From positions 558,001-622,000 of the forward strand of contig NZ_BMGT01000002.1 in the NCBI RefSeq assembly GCF_014640335.1: a stretch of DNA of 64,000 bases, written 5' to 3'. The position numbers and the translations under genes were made by a program. Every line of letters starts with the position of its first letter. The first letter of the stretch is position 1. The notes beneath the pieces were generated by a model. It searched no databases and was not told where the DNA came from. It was given only the letters and a program-made list of their open reading frames with translations. This DNA comes from Edaphobacter dinghuensis. GTDB taxonomy: Bacteria > Acidobacteriota > Terriglobia > Terriglobales > Acidobacteriaceae. Below, in pieces: positions 1 to 7,466 of the stretch.

Positions 1-117
1 ATGAATGGCGGTGGGCTGGGCGAAGACGGTGCAATCAAGCTGGTGGCCAGCCAGGACAAAAAGCCCATGCGATGGGTGCGAAACGTTACGAAGATCACGC
101 TGGTAACGGTGGATTAG
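1..117 (+). CDS. 3' end of an unidentified upstream gene (partial)
   Basis: An open frame runs from the first base to a TAG at 115-117 and encodes 38 residues ending in ITLVTVD. Its first codon is an ATG, but the window edge cuts the region, so that Met may be internal. The stop lies 11 bases before the start of the LysR gene on the same strand, as expected for the tail of a preceding gene. I do not recognise the family. It could also be a chance open frame, since nothing but reading-frame continuity and position supports it. Confidence 0.35.
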   Translation: MNGGGLGEDGAIKLVASQDKKPMRWVRNVTKITLVTVD

Positions 118-128
118 GGGGTGTCCTC

Positions 129-1040
129 ATGGACTTTGAACAACTGAAGACGTTCGTCGAGGTACAGCGGCAGAAGAGCTTTTCCAAGGCAGCCGAGAAA
201 CTACGCATTACGCAGCCCGCAGTCTCAGCTCAGATTCGCTCGCTGGAGCGCGAGATCGGAGAGACGCTGTTCGACCGTAAAGGAGGCAAGGTCACCTTTA
301 CCGCTGCCGGTCGTGTCTTTGAGCCGTTTGCCGAACATGCTCTGGATTGCCAGCGGCACATGATGATGATGGTGGCAGAGCAGCTGCGATCTCCGCGGGG
401 AGAGGTTGGCATCAGCGCGCAGGAGTCCACCAGCCTGTATGTCTTGCCGGATGTATTTGTGGAGTTCAAAAAATATTATCCGAAGGTTGCGCTGAAGATT
501 ATTCGCTCCGAGAGGGCACGCACGCTCGAGCTGCTGGCAAACCGCGAGATCGATTTCGGAGTCGTCTCTCTTCCTGTAAAAGATTCGCGCTTTACGGTAG
601 AGACCATTCATCGCGATGAGCTGGTGCTTACGGTTCCCAAGGATCATCCACTGTCCTCGGCGAAAAATATCGGGGTGAAGGATATTGTGCAGTTTCCCTT
701 TCTGCTGCCCAAACAGGGGCGGCAGCGGGAGCTGATTCTCAACATCTTTGGAATGCAGGATGTTCAGCCTAAGACCGTGATGGAGGTCGAGAGCGGCGAG
801 CTTATGAAGCGCTTCATCCTGTCCGGCCTCGGTATCGGGTTTCTGCCAAGCGCCAACATCGCAGACGAGGTCAAACGCGGCGCGTTGGAGATTGTGAAGG
901 TTGAATCGCTACGCCTCACCCGCGACCTGGGAATCGTCTATCTCAAGGAAAAATCAATGACGCGGGCAACAAAGGCGTTTCTGGAGATTGCCACACGTGA
1001 TGTGGGCGGGCCGGGGTCTGCAGGGCTGCCGACTGAATGA
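129..1040 (+). CDS. LysR-family transcriptional regulator
   Basis: A 303-aa LysR-type regulator. An N-terminal winged helix-turn-helix covers about residues 1-65 (LKTFVEVQRQKSFSKAAEKL, then TQPAVSAQIRSLE). A periplasmic-binding-protein-like effector domain follows from about residue 90 to 290. The frame is open upstream to 72, but the ATG at 129 follows a GGGGG-type ribosome site and gives the standard LysR N-terminus MDFEQLKTF. The effector is unknown. The gene is convergent with glnB and shares a terminator with it. Nitrogen or pyrimidine control is possible from the neighbourhood, but LysR genes usually control divergent neighbours and the upstream side is cut off by the window edge. Confidence 0.93.
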   Translation: MDFEQLKTFVEVQRQKSFSKAAEKLRITQPAVSAQIRSLEREIGETLFDRKGGKVTFTAAGRVFEPFAEHALDCQRHMMMMVAEQLRSPRGEVGISAQESTSLYVLPDVFVEFKKYYPKVALKIIRSERARTLELLANREIDFGVVSLPVKDSRFTVETIHRDELVLTVPKDHPLSSAKNIGVKDIVQFPFLLPKQGRQRELILNIFGMQDVQPKTVMEVESGELMKRFILSGLGIGFLPSANIADEVKRGALEIVKVESLRLTRDLGIVYLKEKSMTRATKAFLEIATRDVGGPGSAGLPTE

Positions 1041-1063
1041 CGCTGTTCCAAGTGGAAATATAA

Positions 1064-1099
1064 AAAAGCCCGCCGAGCTCTCACTCGATGCGGGCTTTT
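1064..1099. terminator. Bidirectional intrinsic terminator between lysR and glnB
   Basis: Arms AAAAGCCCGC (1064-1073) and GCGGGCTTTT (1090-1099) pair perfectly around a 16-nt loop. The A-tract on one side and T-tract on the other suit termination in both directions. It lies between the stop codons of two convergent genes. Confidence 0.85.
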
Positions 1100-1119
1100 C
1101 CATATCGGATGCGAACCCG

Positions 1120-1458
1120 TTATAAGGCCCGCTCTCCGCGTTCCTGGTTTCTTATACGGATCGCGTCTTCGGCTTTGAAGAGGAAGATCTTTCCATCGCC
1201 GATCTCGCCGGTCGCACCGTGCTTCACAATCGCTTCGATGATTGGCTCGACACGCTCGTCGGAGACGACAATTTCGACTCGCAGTTTGGGAATCAGGCTA
1301 ACCTCGTACTCCCGGCCACGATACGTCTCCGTGTGCCCCTTCTGCCTGCCGTGACCGCGAACCTCTCCTACTGTCATGCCCTCGACTCCAAGCTCTGAGA
1401 GTGCTTCCTTGATCGCGTCAAATCTGTTCGGTCTTACAATCGCCTCTATTTTTGTCAT
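1120..1458 (-). CDS. glnB: Nitrogen regulatory protein P-II
   Basis: A 112-aa PII protein, the usual length for GlnB/GlnK. PII trimers sense ATP/ADP and 2-oxoglutarate and control ammonium transport and glutamine synthesis. The T-loop carries Tyr46 and Tyr51 (TYRGREYEV), the latter at the classical uridylylation position, and the B-loop region GATGEIGDGKIF with Lys90 is intact. The C-loop RIRNQERGERAL is typical. The ribosome site GAGGA lies just before the ATG at 1458. It follows amtB on the same strand, 106 bases downstream, so the pair is amtB-glnB rather than the commoner glnK-amtB order. Whether it is GlnB or GlnK by function cannot be told from sequence; linkage to amtB argues for a GlnK-like role in gating AmtB. 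Confidence 0.95.
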   Translation of the reverse strand: MTKIEAIVRPNRFDAIKEALSELGVEGMTVGEVRGHGRQKGHTETYRGREYEVSLIPKLRVEIVVSDERVEPIIEAIVKHGATGEIGDGKIFLFKAEDAIRIRNQERGERAL

Positions 1459-1532
1459 GCTGTCCTCGCATCGATTTATCGGGTTGAATAGTGAGCTTCA
1501 GTAACTAGCAAAGAAATAGATAGTAAGACACA

Positions 1533-1559
1533 GGGGATGGCCGAAGCCCGGCCATCCCC
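1533..1559 (-). terminator. Hairpin between amtB and glnB
   Basis: A perfect 10-bp GC-rich stem, GGGGATGGCC (1533-1542) with GGCCATCCCC (1550-1559), starts 5 bases beyond the amtB stop. The following minus-strand sequence is only partly T-rich. It may be a weak terminator or an mRNA-end stabiliser that sets the amtB:glnB expression ratio. Confidence 0.5.
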
Positions 1560-1564
1560 GCAGA

Positions 1565-3130
1565 CTATTTTTCTGCATGCACCATGCCGGTAGGAGTCCC
1601 CAAAGTAGTGATGACATACTCTGGATAGGCAGAGATTCCATGCTCGTGCAGATCGAGACCATAGAGCTCGCCCTCTCTCGAAACACGCAACGTACCTGTC
1701 AGGTTCACCAGCCACATGACCAGCATCGCTACTGCGAATGTGGAGAGGGTGATGATCGCGCTACCGATGAACTGCGCCTTGAAGAGTGCCAACCCGCCGC
1801 CATAGAAGAGGCCCTTGAGAGGAGCACTATTGTCGGGGGCCAGCGGACCGGTTGCACCGTACTTCCCTACCGCAAACAAGCCGAGCGACAGCGTACCCCA
1901 TATACCGCAGATACCATGGACCGGCACTGCGCCGATGGGATCGTCAATGCGAAGCCACTCGAGCAATTCAACTCCGAAGACAACGATAACGCCAGCAACG
2001 CCGCCAAGGATGATGGCTCCGGTGGGGCTTACCCAGTAGCAAGGGCAGGTAATCGCCACCAGGCCTGCAAGGAAGCCATTCACCGTGAAGCTAATGTCCC
2101 ACTTCTTACTCATGAAGTAGGCCACCATCATGGCAGTCAGGCCAGCGGCACAAGCTGCAAGCGTGGTGTTTGCCGAGATTCGGCCGATGCCCTCAAAGTC
2201 CATGGCAGAGAGCGTGCTGCCCGGGTTGAAGCCATACCAGCCAAACCACAGGAGCAAGCCGCCTGATGCAGCAATCGTGAGATCGTGCGGCAACATGGGC
2301 CCGCCACCATCACGCTTGAACTTGCGTCCAAGTCGTGGTCCCAGAACGATCGAGCCCGCGAGAGCGACCATGCCGCCAATCGTATGAACGACGGTTGAGC
2401 CGGCGAAGTCGTGGAAGCTCTGGCCAAGCGTGGGAAGGAAGAAGCCCGTGCTTCCCATTGTTGCGAGAAAGCCGTCAGGACCCCATGCCCAGTGGCCGAT
2501 GATGGGATAGATGAAACCGGAGACAGCAAGGCTGTAGAGCAGATCGCCGACGAAGCCTGTGCGTCCGATCATAGCTCCGGAGGTGATGGTGGAGCAGGTA
2601 TCTGCAAAGGCAAACTGGAAGATCCAGAAGGCCAGGAAGCTGACGCCGGTGGACTCGTAAGTCGCCGGAATGTCTTTCAGAAAGAACCAGTGATAGCCAA
2701 TGAAGCCGTTGCCATGGCTAAACATGAACGAGAAGCCGATGGCATAAAAGAGCAAGCCGCAAAGACAGGTGTCGACGACGCACTCCATCAGCACGTTGAC
2801 CGTCTCGCGCGAGCGACAGAAGCCGGCCTCAAGCATGGTGAAGCCGACCTGCATTCCGAAGACAAGGAAGGCAGCAATCAGCGTCCACGCCGTGTTGACT
2901 GGGTTGACAATATCGGCTGCCTTGACCGGCGAATCGGCGGCCAACACGTTGGTAAAGCAGAGCTCGGTGATAAAAGTGGCGACCAGCATAACAGCCGCAA
3001 CGCCAAGCACCTTGCCGGTGAGTAGAACCATGCCGTAACGACGCCACTGAGCATCGTGCAGGCGTTCGCCCAGTCGGCTGATCTTCTGCGGGAACGATAG
3101 TCTTACTGCCTGGTTCACTGTTGGTGACAT
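1565..3130 (-). CDS. amtB: Ammonium transporter Amt/MEP/Rh family
   Basis: A 521-aa inner-membrane ammonium channel. An N-terminal extension of about 70 residues includes a hydrophobic segment (residues 39-65) that could be a signal sequence. The 11-helix Amt core then starts at ADIVNPVNTAWTLIAAFLVF. The conductance residues are visible: Asp241 and the first pore His249 in DFAGSTVVHTIGG, and the second pore His405 in VPVHGICGIWGTLSLGLF. The start is supported by AAGGAG 9 bases upstream of the ATG. glnB follows on the same strand, as in most bacteria, where PII blocks the channel when nitrogen is plentiful. A 482-base region separates it from the divergent porin gene. The protein brings in ammonium for the glutamine synthetase family enzyme encoded 1.8 kb away. 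Confidence 0.96.
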   Translation of the reverse strand: MSPTVNQAVRLSFPQKISRLGERLHDAQWRRYGMVLLTGKVLGVAAVMLVATFITELCFTNVLAADSPVKAADIVNPVNTAWTLIAAFLVFGMQVGFTMLEAGFCRSRETVNVLMECVVDTCLCGLLFYAIGFSFMFSHGNGFIGYHWFFLKDIPATYESTGVSFLAFWIFQFAFADTCSTITSGAMIGRTGFVGDLLYSLAVSGFIYPIIGHWAWGPDGFLATMGSTGFFLPTLGQSFHDFAGSTVVHTIGGMVALAGSIVLGPRLGRKFKRDGGGPMLPHDLTIAASGGLLLWFGWYGFNPGSTLSAMDFEGIGRISANTTLAACAAGLTAMMVAYFMSKKWDISFTVNGFLAGLVAITCPCYWVSPTGAIILGGVAGVIVVFGVELLEWLRIDDPIGAVPVHGICGIWGTLSLGLFAVGKYGATGPLAPDNSAPLKGLFYGGGLALFKAQFIGSAIITLSTFAVAMLVMWLVNLTGTLRVSREGELYGLDLHEHGISAYPEYVITTLGTPTGMVHAEK

Positions 3131-3612
3131 TCAGAGAACTCCTTTGCTGGAAAGTAAATGACGCTATTGAGACACGTATCGCTAAGACCTGGAAGACGTC
3201 TGGAGCCCAACTGCCTGATTTTGCGATCCCTGGCTACGTTGCGGTAGCTGTACCGTACACAGCCCGTTCGCGAGCATCAAGACCTCATTCGCAGAAAAAC
3301 TTTTTTCTATAGAGAGCATTACTTTTTACAACGACACCGAGACAAAAACGGAATATTCCGCGCAGCACAATAATTTTTTTTGATATGCCATATCGAATGC
3401 GTTGATTTGCGAATAATGCCGAAATCTGCGTGCTATACCCAACTTACGCACACTGAACAACCTGCTCAGACTCATTCCTGGCAGGAACGGGCCATTAAAT
3501 ATCACTGAAATCTGCCGCATCCTTATGACTTCTTAACGGTTTCTATACGGACTTCCTATCACTTTGCGCTCTACGATCACAACACCTCATAAGAGAAAGG
3601 ACACTGAAAACG
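3131..3612. other. Intergenic region between amtB and the porin gene
   Basis: A 482-base AT-rich gap between two divergent genes that must hold both promoters. It contains poly-A/T tracts around 3296-3390. I looked for a sigma-54 promoter (GG-N10-GC with TGGCAC/TTGC context) on both strands and found none with correct spacing. The short open frames here have no ribosome sites and look non-coding. Confidence 0.6.
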
Positions 3613-4845
3613 ATGGCTCAATCAAAGAGGAAGACGGCACTTACGAGAACCATGATCGCAACCTTGGCATGTTGCGCCGGAGCGCTTCTCATCACACAAA
3701 ACACCCAGGCACAGGACGCATCGCCACCCGCAGCGCCGTCCACCACAACGCCGGCTGCAGCACCTGCTGCGGCACCTGCTGCGGCACCAGCCGCCGCACC
3801 GTCAGTCTGGAGCGTCGGAGGAATCGACTTCAGCGGCCTTGTCGATGGCTACTATAACTTCAATGCAAATCACCCGCCCGATAGCACCAACGGAAACCAG
3901 CTTCGCAACTTTGACTATGACGCCAATACCTTCAGCTTAAATATGGCCAAGTTGACGATGTCTCATGATCCCGATCCCGTGGGGTTCCGAATCGATCTTG
4001 GGTTTGGCAAAGCGTTCAACCAGATCCTCAGCACCGAGCCTAACTTCAAGCATCTTGAGCAGGCTTTCGTTAGCTGGAAACCCACTAAAGCCAAGGGGTT
4101 CGAGGCAGACTTCGGCGAGTTTGTGACGTCTGCTGGCGCAGAAGTCATTGAGACGAAAGATAACTGGAACTACTCACGTTCTCTGCTCTTCTCGCTGGCA
4201 ATTCCTTATTACCATGTCGGACTTCGCACCTCCATGCCAGTGACTAAGAGCTTTACTGCCGGTGTCCAGGTTGTAAACGGCTGGAATAACTTCAGCGACA
4301 ACAACAGCGGCAAAACAATTGGACTTACCGGTGTCTACACCAAGCCGAAATACACGTTGAGCGCAAACTATTATGTCGGCCCCGAGAACAACAAGACGAA
4401 CAAGGGATATCGCAACCTTATCGACACCACCTTGTTGCTGACACCGACTCCAAAGGTCAGTGCGTATATCAACTATGACTATGGTCAGAACCGTAATGCG
4501 GCCGTCATTGACAGCACTGCTGCAATACCGCAGTACGAGACGACGAATCTGTCTCATTGGCAGGGTATCGCCGCTGCGCTGCACTATCAGGCCACCGGCA
4601 AAGTTTCCTTTTCCCCGCGCTTTGAATATTTCAAGGATGAGTCCGGGTTCTCGACTGGAACAGTGCAAAACGTCAACGAATTCACCATGACGGGCGAATA
4701 CAAGATGCCGGAAGGACTTCTGGCGCGGCTTGAATTCCGTCGCGACGACTCCGATCAACCCTACTTTGTAAAAGGCAGCCGCACGGTGAATGCGCAGTCA
4801 ACCCTGGAGGTTGGTGTAGTCGCTTTCTTTGGGCCGAAGAGATAG
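3613..4845 (+). CDS. Outer-membrane beta-barrel porin, BBP2/OmpL-like
   Basis: A 410-aa secreted protein. A signal peptide (about residues 1-33, ending at NTQAQD) is followed by a low-complexity Ala/Pro linker with four PAAA-type repeats (about residues 36-65). The remainder is a barrel of alternating beta-strands beginning at WSVGGIDFSGLVDGYYNFN. The pattern (VDGYYNFNANHPP, FGEFVTSAGAEVIE, FRRDDSDQPYF) resembles the putative beta-barrel porin-2 family. An AAGGA site precedes the ATG. It sits between amtB and a glutamine synthetase gene, and the arrangement suggests uptake of nitrogenous solutes across the outer membrane. The substrate is inference. Confidence 0.82.
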   Translation: MAQSKRKTALTRTMIATLACCAGALLITQNTQAQDASPPAAPSTTTPAAAPAAAPAAAPAAAPSVWSVGGIDFSGLVDGYYNFNANHPPDSTNGNQLRNFDYDANTFSLNMAKLTMSHDPDPVGFRIDLGFGKAFNQILSTEPNFKHLEQAFVSWKPTKAKGFEADFGEFVTSAGAEVIETKDNWNYSRSLLFSLAIPYYHVGLRTSMPVTKSFTAGVQVVNGWNNFSDNNSGKTIGLTGVYTKPKYTLSANYYVGPENNKTNKGYRNLIDTTLLLTPTPKVSAYINYDYGQNRNAAVIDSTAAIPQYETTNLSHWQGIAAALHYQATGKVSFSPRFEYFKDESGFSTGTVQNVNEFTMTGEYKMPEGLLARLEFRRDDSDQPYFVKGSRTVNAQSTLEVGVVAFFGPKR

Positions 4846-4919
4846 GCGATCCCGGCAAGAGAACCCAGTTGCACTCGTTTGACCTGATTCAACGATCTTT
4901 ACTTATATGAAGGAGCATT

Positions 4920-6350
4920 ATGTCGACTGTACTTCGAAATTTTCTTGAGCTTTCCTATTCGGAGCTGGAGGATCTCAATCTTGAGGCGAAAGAGCAACGA
5001 CGCAACCGCGTAGATGCCGGTGTGATTCAGGAAGCCAGGCTCAAATACCTGACGGATACCCCCGGCATCAAGGCCGTAACCGTTCTGTTCAGCGATCTCG
5101 AGGGCCGGCTGCACATGCTGGACTACGACAAAAAATTCCTGCTCAAGAGCTGGGACAACCTGACCTTCGACGGTTCCTCGATTCGTGGTTTTACAGCCCA
5201 GCGAGAGAGCGATCTGCGTCTGGCCCTGGACTGGAGCGCATTTTACTGGACTCCCTCCGATGTCTTCGGCGCAGGCAAAGTGCTCGTCTTCGGCGAAGTC
5301 ATCGACAAGGGTGGCGCTCCCTACAGTGCAGACATCCGCGGACTCTTGAAGCAGTTCTCGAATAAATTGCACAAAGAGCACGGCTACACCTTGAATGCTG
5401 CAAACGAGATCGAAGGCTTCTTATTTGAAGGAGCCGACGCGGAACGTATCTTCCACGATACGGGTGAGTTTAAATACGTCAACACTGGCGGCTACTATCA
5501 CTCGCTTCCCGGCGATCCCTTACGCACATTTATCGACACCTCGGCCGAGGTACAACGCGCGATGGGCTTTGAAAATGAAAAGGACCATCCCGAGGTTGCA
5601 CCGTCACAGTTTGAGATCAACTACAGCTACGGAGAGGTCGTCGCAGCAGCCGATCAGATTCAGCTTTACAAGCTGATCTGCCGACAGATTGCGACGCAGA
5701 TGGGAATGACTGCGAGCTTCCTGCCCAAGCCTGTCGTCGGAGTCAACGGCAGCGGCATGCACACGAACATCTCCATCACCAAAAACAAGAAGAACCTCTT
5801 CTGGGATGCGAATGGCGAGGAAAAAATCTCGAAGTTTGCATGGCAATTTGTCGATCGCATTCTCACGCATGGGAATGACATCTGCCTGCTGCTGAATGCG
5901 AGCGTCAACTCTTATCGCCGTCTCGATCCACACTTCGAAGCGCCCAACCAGATCAAAGCTTCGGCGACGGATCGCGGCTCCATGGTGCGCATCCCTATCG
6001 GCAATGAGAAGAGCGCACGCGTCGAGGTGCGTTCCGTCGGGCCGGATGCGAACCCTTATATGGTGCTGTATTCCATCTTCAAGAGCGGACTCGATGGTGA
6101 TACCGCGAAGATCAAAAATCTGCGGCAGGCCGAACGCTACCTGCCCGATAACATCTATACCGCGCTCGACGACTTCCGCAGCTCCAAGTGGACGACCGAG
6201 TTGCTGGGCGAAGATGTCAAAGCCCGCTACGCGGATCTGAAGCAGGCATCCGCTGACCGATGCCCCCGCCTGCTGGGAACGATCGTGAAGGTGCCCGAGG
6301 TGCAGTTTCATCACGATGTCTATAACCAGCTTCTTTGGGGCCAGTTCTAA
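4920..6350 (+). CDS. Glutamine synthetase family protein (no adenylylation motif)
   Basis: A 476-aa member of the glutamine synthetase superfamily, which couples ATP hydrolysis to ligation of ammonia with glutamate or a related acid. The beta-grasp domain holds DGSSIRGF, the Asp50'/Ser53' latch. The catalytic domain holds NGSGMHTNIS with the glutamate-binding His, the flap NSYRRLDPHFEAPNQ, the phosphate-binding region SATDRGSMVRIP and EVRSVGPDANPY. The C-terminal Tyr adenylylation motif NLYDL of enteric GlnA is absent. The segment instead reads LPDNIYTALDDFRSSKW, and the protein ends PEVQFHHDVYNQLLWGQF. AAGGAG precedes the ATG. A strong terminator ends its transcript, so it is probably transcribed separately from the pyrimidine operon that follows. 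It could be a true GS or a gamma-glutamylamine-type ligase. Confidence 0.88.
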   Translation: MSTVLRNFLELSYSELEDLNLEAKEQRRNRVDAGVIQEARLKYLTDTPGIKAVTVLFSDLEGRLHMLDYDKKFLLKSWDNLTFDGSSIRGFTAQRESDLRLALDWSAFYWTPSDVFGAGKVLVFGEVIDKGGAPYSADIRGLLKQFSNKLHKEHGYTLNAANEIEGFLFEGADAERIFHDTGEFKYVNTGGYYHSLPGDPLRTFIDTSAEVQRAMGFENEKDHPEVAPSQFEINYSYGEVVAAADQIQLYKLICRQIATQMGMTASFLPKPVVGVNGSGMHTNISITKNKKNLFWDANGEEKISKFAWQFVDRILTHGNDICLLLNASVNSYRRLDPHFEAPNQIKASATDRGSMVRIPIGNEKSARVEVRSVGPDANPYMVLYSIFKSGLDGDTAKIKNLRQAERYLPDNIYTALDDFRSSKWTTELLGEDVKARYADLKQASADRCPRLLGTIVKVPEVQFHHDVYNQLLWGQF

Positions 6351-6384
6351 TCGAGGCCGTAACCTGGTTTTATGCTGGTTGCGC

Positions 6385-6419
6385 AATAGCCGACTCTCCG
6401 GGGAGTCGGCTATTCTTTT
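6385..6419 (+). terminator. Intrinsic terminator after the glutamine synthetase gene
   Basis: A perfect 12-bp stem, AATAGCCGACTC (6385-6396) with GAGTCGGCTATT (6403-6414), with a 6-nt loop and a following CTTTT. It begins 34 bases after the stop codon and separates the GS gene from the pyrimidine-catabolic operon. Confidence 0.85.
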
Positions 6420-6440
6420 GCAAATGACGTAAAATAACCA

Positions 6441-6497
6441 GGAGATTGAAATCAGGTATCTTCGATCTCCAAGGCTTTTGGCAATGTGATTTTGCCA
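6441..6497 (+). promoter_or_regulatory. Leader with an RNA hairpin and a TGGCAA/TTGCCA inverted repeat
   Basis: Two symmetric elements precede the pyrimidine operon. GGAGATTGAA (6441-6450) can pair with TTCGATCTCC (6461-6470) as a 10-bp RNA stem containing one G-U pair. Then TGGCAA (6479-6484) and TTGCCA (6492-6497) form a perfect inverted repeat with a 7-base spacer. The second lies 49 bases before the first gene. It could be a repressor or activator operator, or the first could be a leader structure. Neither resembles a class I can name. Confidence 0.35.
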
Positions 6498-6545
6498 GGA
6501 TCTGCACTCTTGTAGGAGGCGGAATCCACGGAAGGATTTACCAGA

Positions 6546-7415
6546 ATGCCGCGTATCGTCCGCTGTTCACTGATTCAGGCCGCAAGCACACCTCTTGAAC
6601 AAAGATCGTTGGCCGAGATCAAACAGGCCATGATCGACAAGCATGTTCCCCTCATTCGGCAGGCCGCCGCTGAAGGCTCGCAGATCGTTTGCCTTCAGGA
6701 GCTCTTCTACGGGCCGTACTTCTGCGCAGAGCAATCTATTCGCTGGTACGACATGGCTGAGGCTGTGCCCAATGGCCCAACGGTAAAGCTCATGCAGGAT
6801 CTGGCGAAGGAGCTACACGTCGCCCTTGTCGTGCCGATCTACGAGATGGAAGGTACCGGCGTGTACTACAACACGGCGGCAGTGATCGACAATCAGGGCA
6901 ACTATCTCGGAAAGTATCGCAAGTCTCATCTTCCGCATCTCGAACCGGGTTTCTGGGAGAAGTTTTACTTTCGCCCCGGTAATCTCGGATTCCCCGTCTT
7001 CGATCTTGGCTTCTGCAAGATCGGCGTCTATCTCTGCTACGACCGCCACTTCCCTGAAGGCGCACGCGCATTGGGCTTAAATGGTGCTGATATCGTCTTC
7101 AATCCTTCTGCGACCGTTGCCGGGTTGAGTGAATATCTGTGGAAGCTGGAGCAGCCTGCACATGCGGCGGCCAATGGATACTTCGTTGGCGCTATCAATC
7201 GCGTAGGCACAGAGGCTCCATGGAACATCGGCGAGTTCTTCGGGCAAAGCTACTTCTGCGATCCACGCGGCCAGATATTCTCTGAGGCATCACGCAATCA
7301 GGATGAGGTGCTTACCGCCGATCTCGATCTGGACAAAGTTGCCGAAGTACGGAAGACATGGCAGTTCTACCGCGATCGCAGACCGGAGATGTATGGCGAT
7401 CTGGTCAAGCCGTAG
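6546..7415 (+). CDS. Beta-ureidopropionase / N-carbamoyl amidohydrolase (nitrilase superfamily)
   Basis: A 289-aa carbon-nitrogen hydrolase. The catalytic Glu-Lys-Cys triad is visible as Glu52 (CLQELFYGPYF), Lys126 (GKYRKSHLPH) and Cys164 (VYLCYDRHFPEGARALGLNG). The YDRHFPEGAR context is typical of N-carbamoylputrescine amidases and beta-ureidopropionases. Here it heads an operon with preT, preA and a dihydropyrimidinase. The third step of reductive pyrimidine degradation, hydrolysis of N-carbamoyl-beta-alanine to beta-alanine, CO2 and ammonia, is therefore the best assignment. It is a cytoplasmic enzyme. The ATG follows AAGGA with 9-base spacing, and the gap to preT is 51 bases. Without the context, N-carbamoylputrescine amidase would be equally possible. 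Confidence 0.88.
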   Translation: MPRIVRCSLIQAASTPLEQRSLAEIKQAMIDKHVPLIRQAAAEGSQIVCLQELFYGPYFCAEQSIRWYDMAEAVPNGPTVKLMQDLAKELHVALVVPIYEMEGTGVYYNTAAVIDNQGNYLGKYRKSHLPHLEPGFWEKFYFRPGNLGFPVFDLGFCKIGVYLCYDRHFPEGARALGLNGADIVFNPSATVAGLSEYLWKLEQPAHAAANGYFVGAINRVGTEAPWNIGEFFGQSYFCDPRGQIFSEASRNQDEVLTADLDLDKVAEVRKTWQFYRDRRPEMYGDLVKP

Positions 7416-7466
7416 CTCGCTTCTCTCTTGTCCTTGAAGACGATTTTGTTTATCCCGAGGTAAGTA

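Noticed and set aside
3131..3612. Sigma-54 promoter for amtB or the porin
   Set aside because: TGGCAGGAACGGGCC and similar stretches lack the GG-N10-GC spacing and the TTGC element.
6479..6495. TGGCAATGTGATTTTGC as a sigma-54 promoter
   Set aside because: The GG and GC are 12 bases apart, not 10; the inverted-repeat reading is better.
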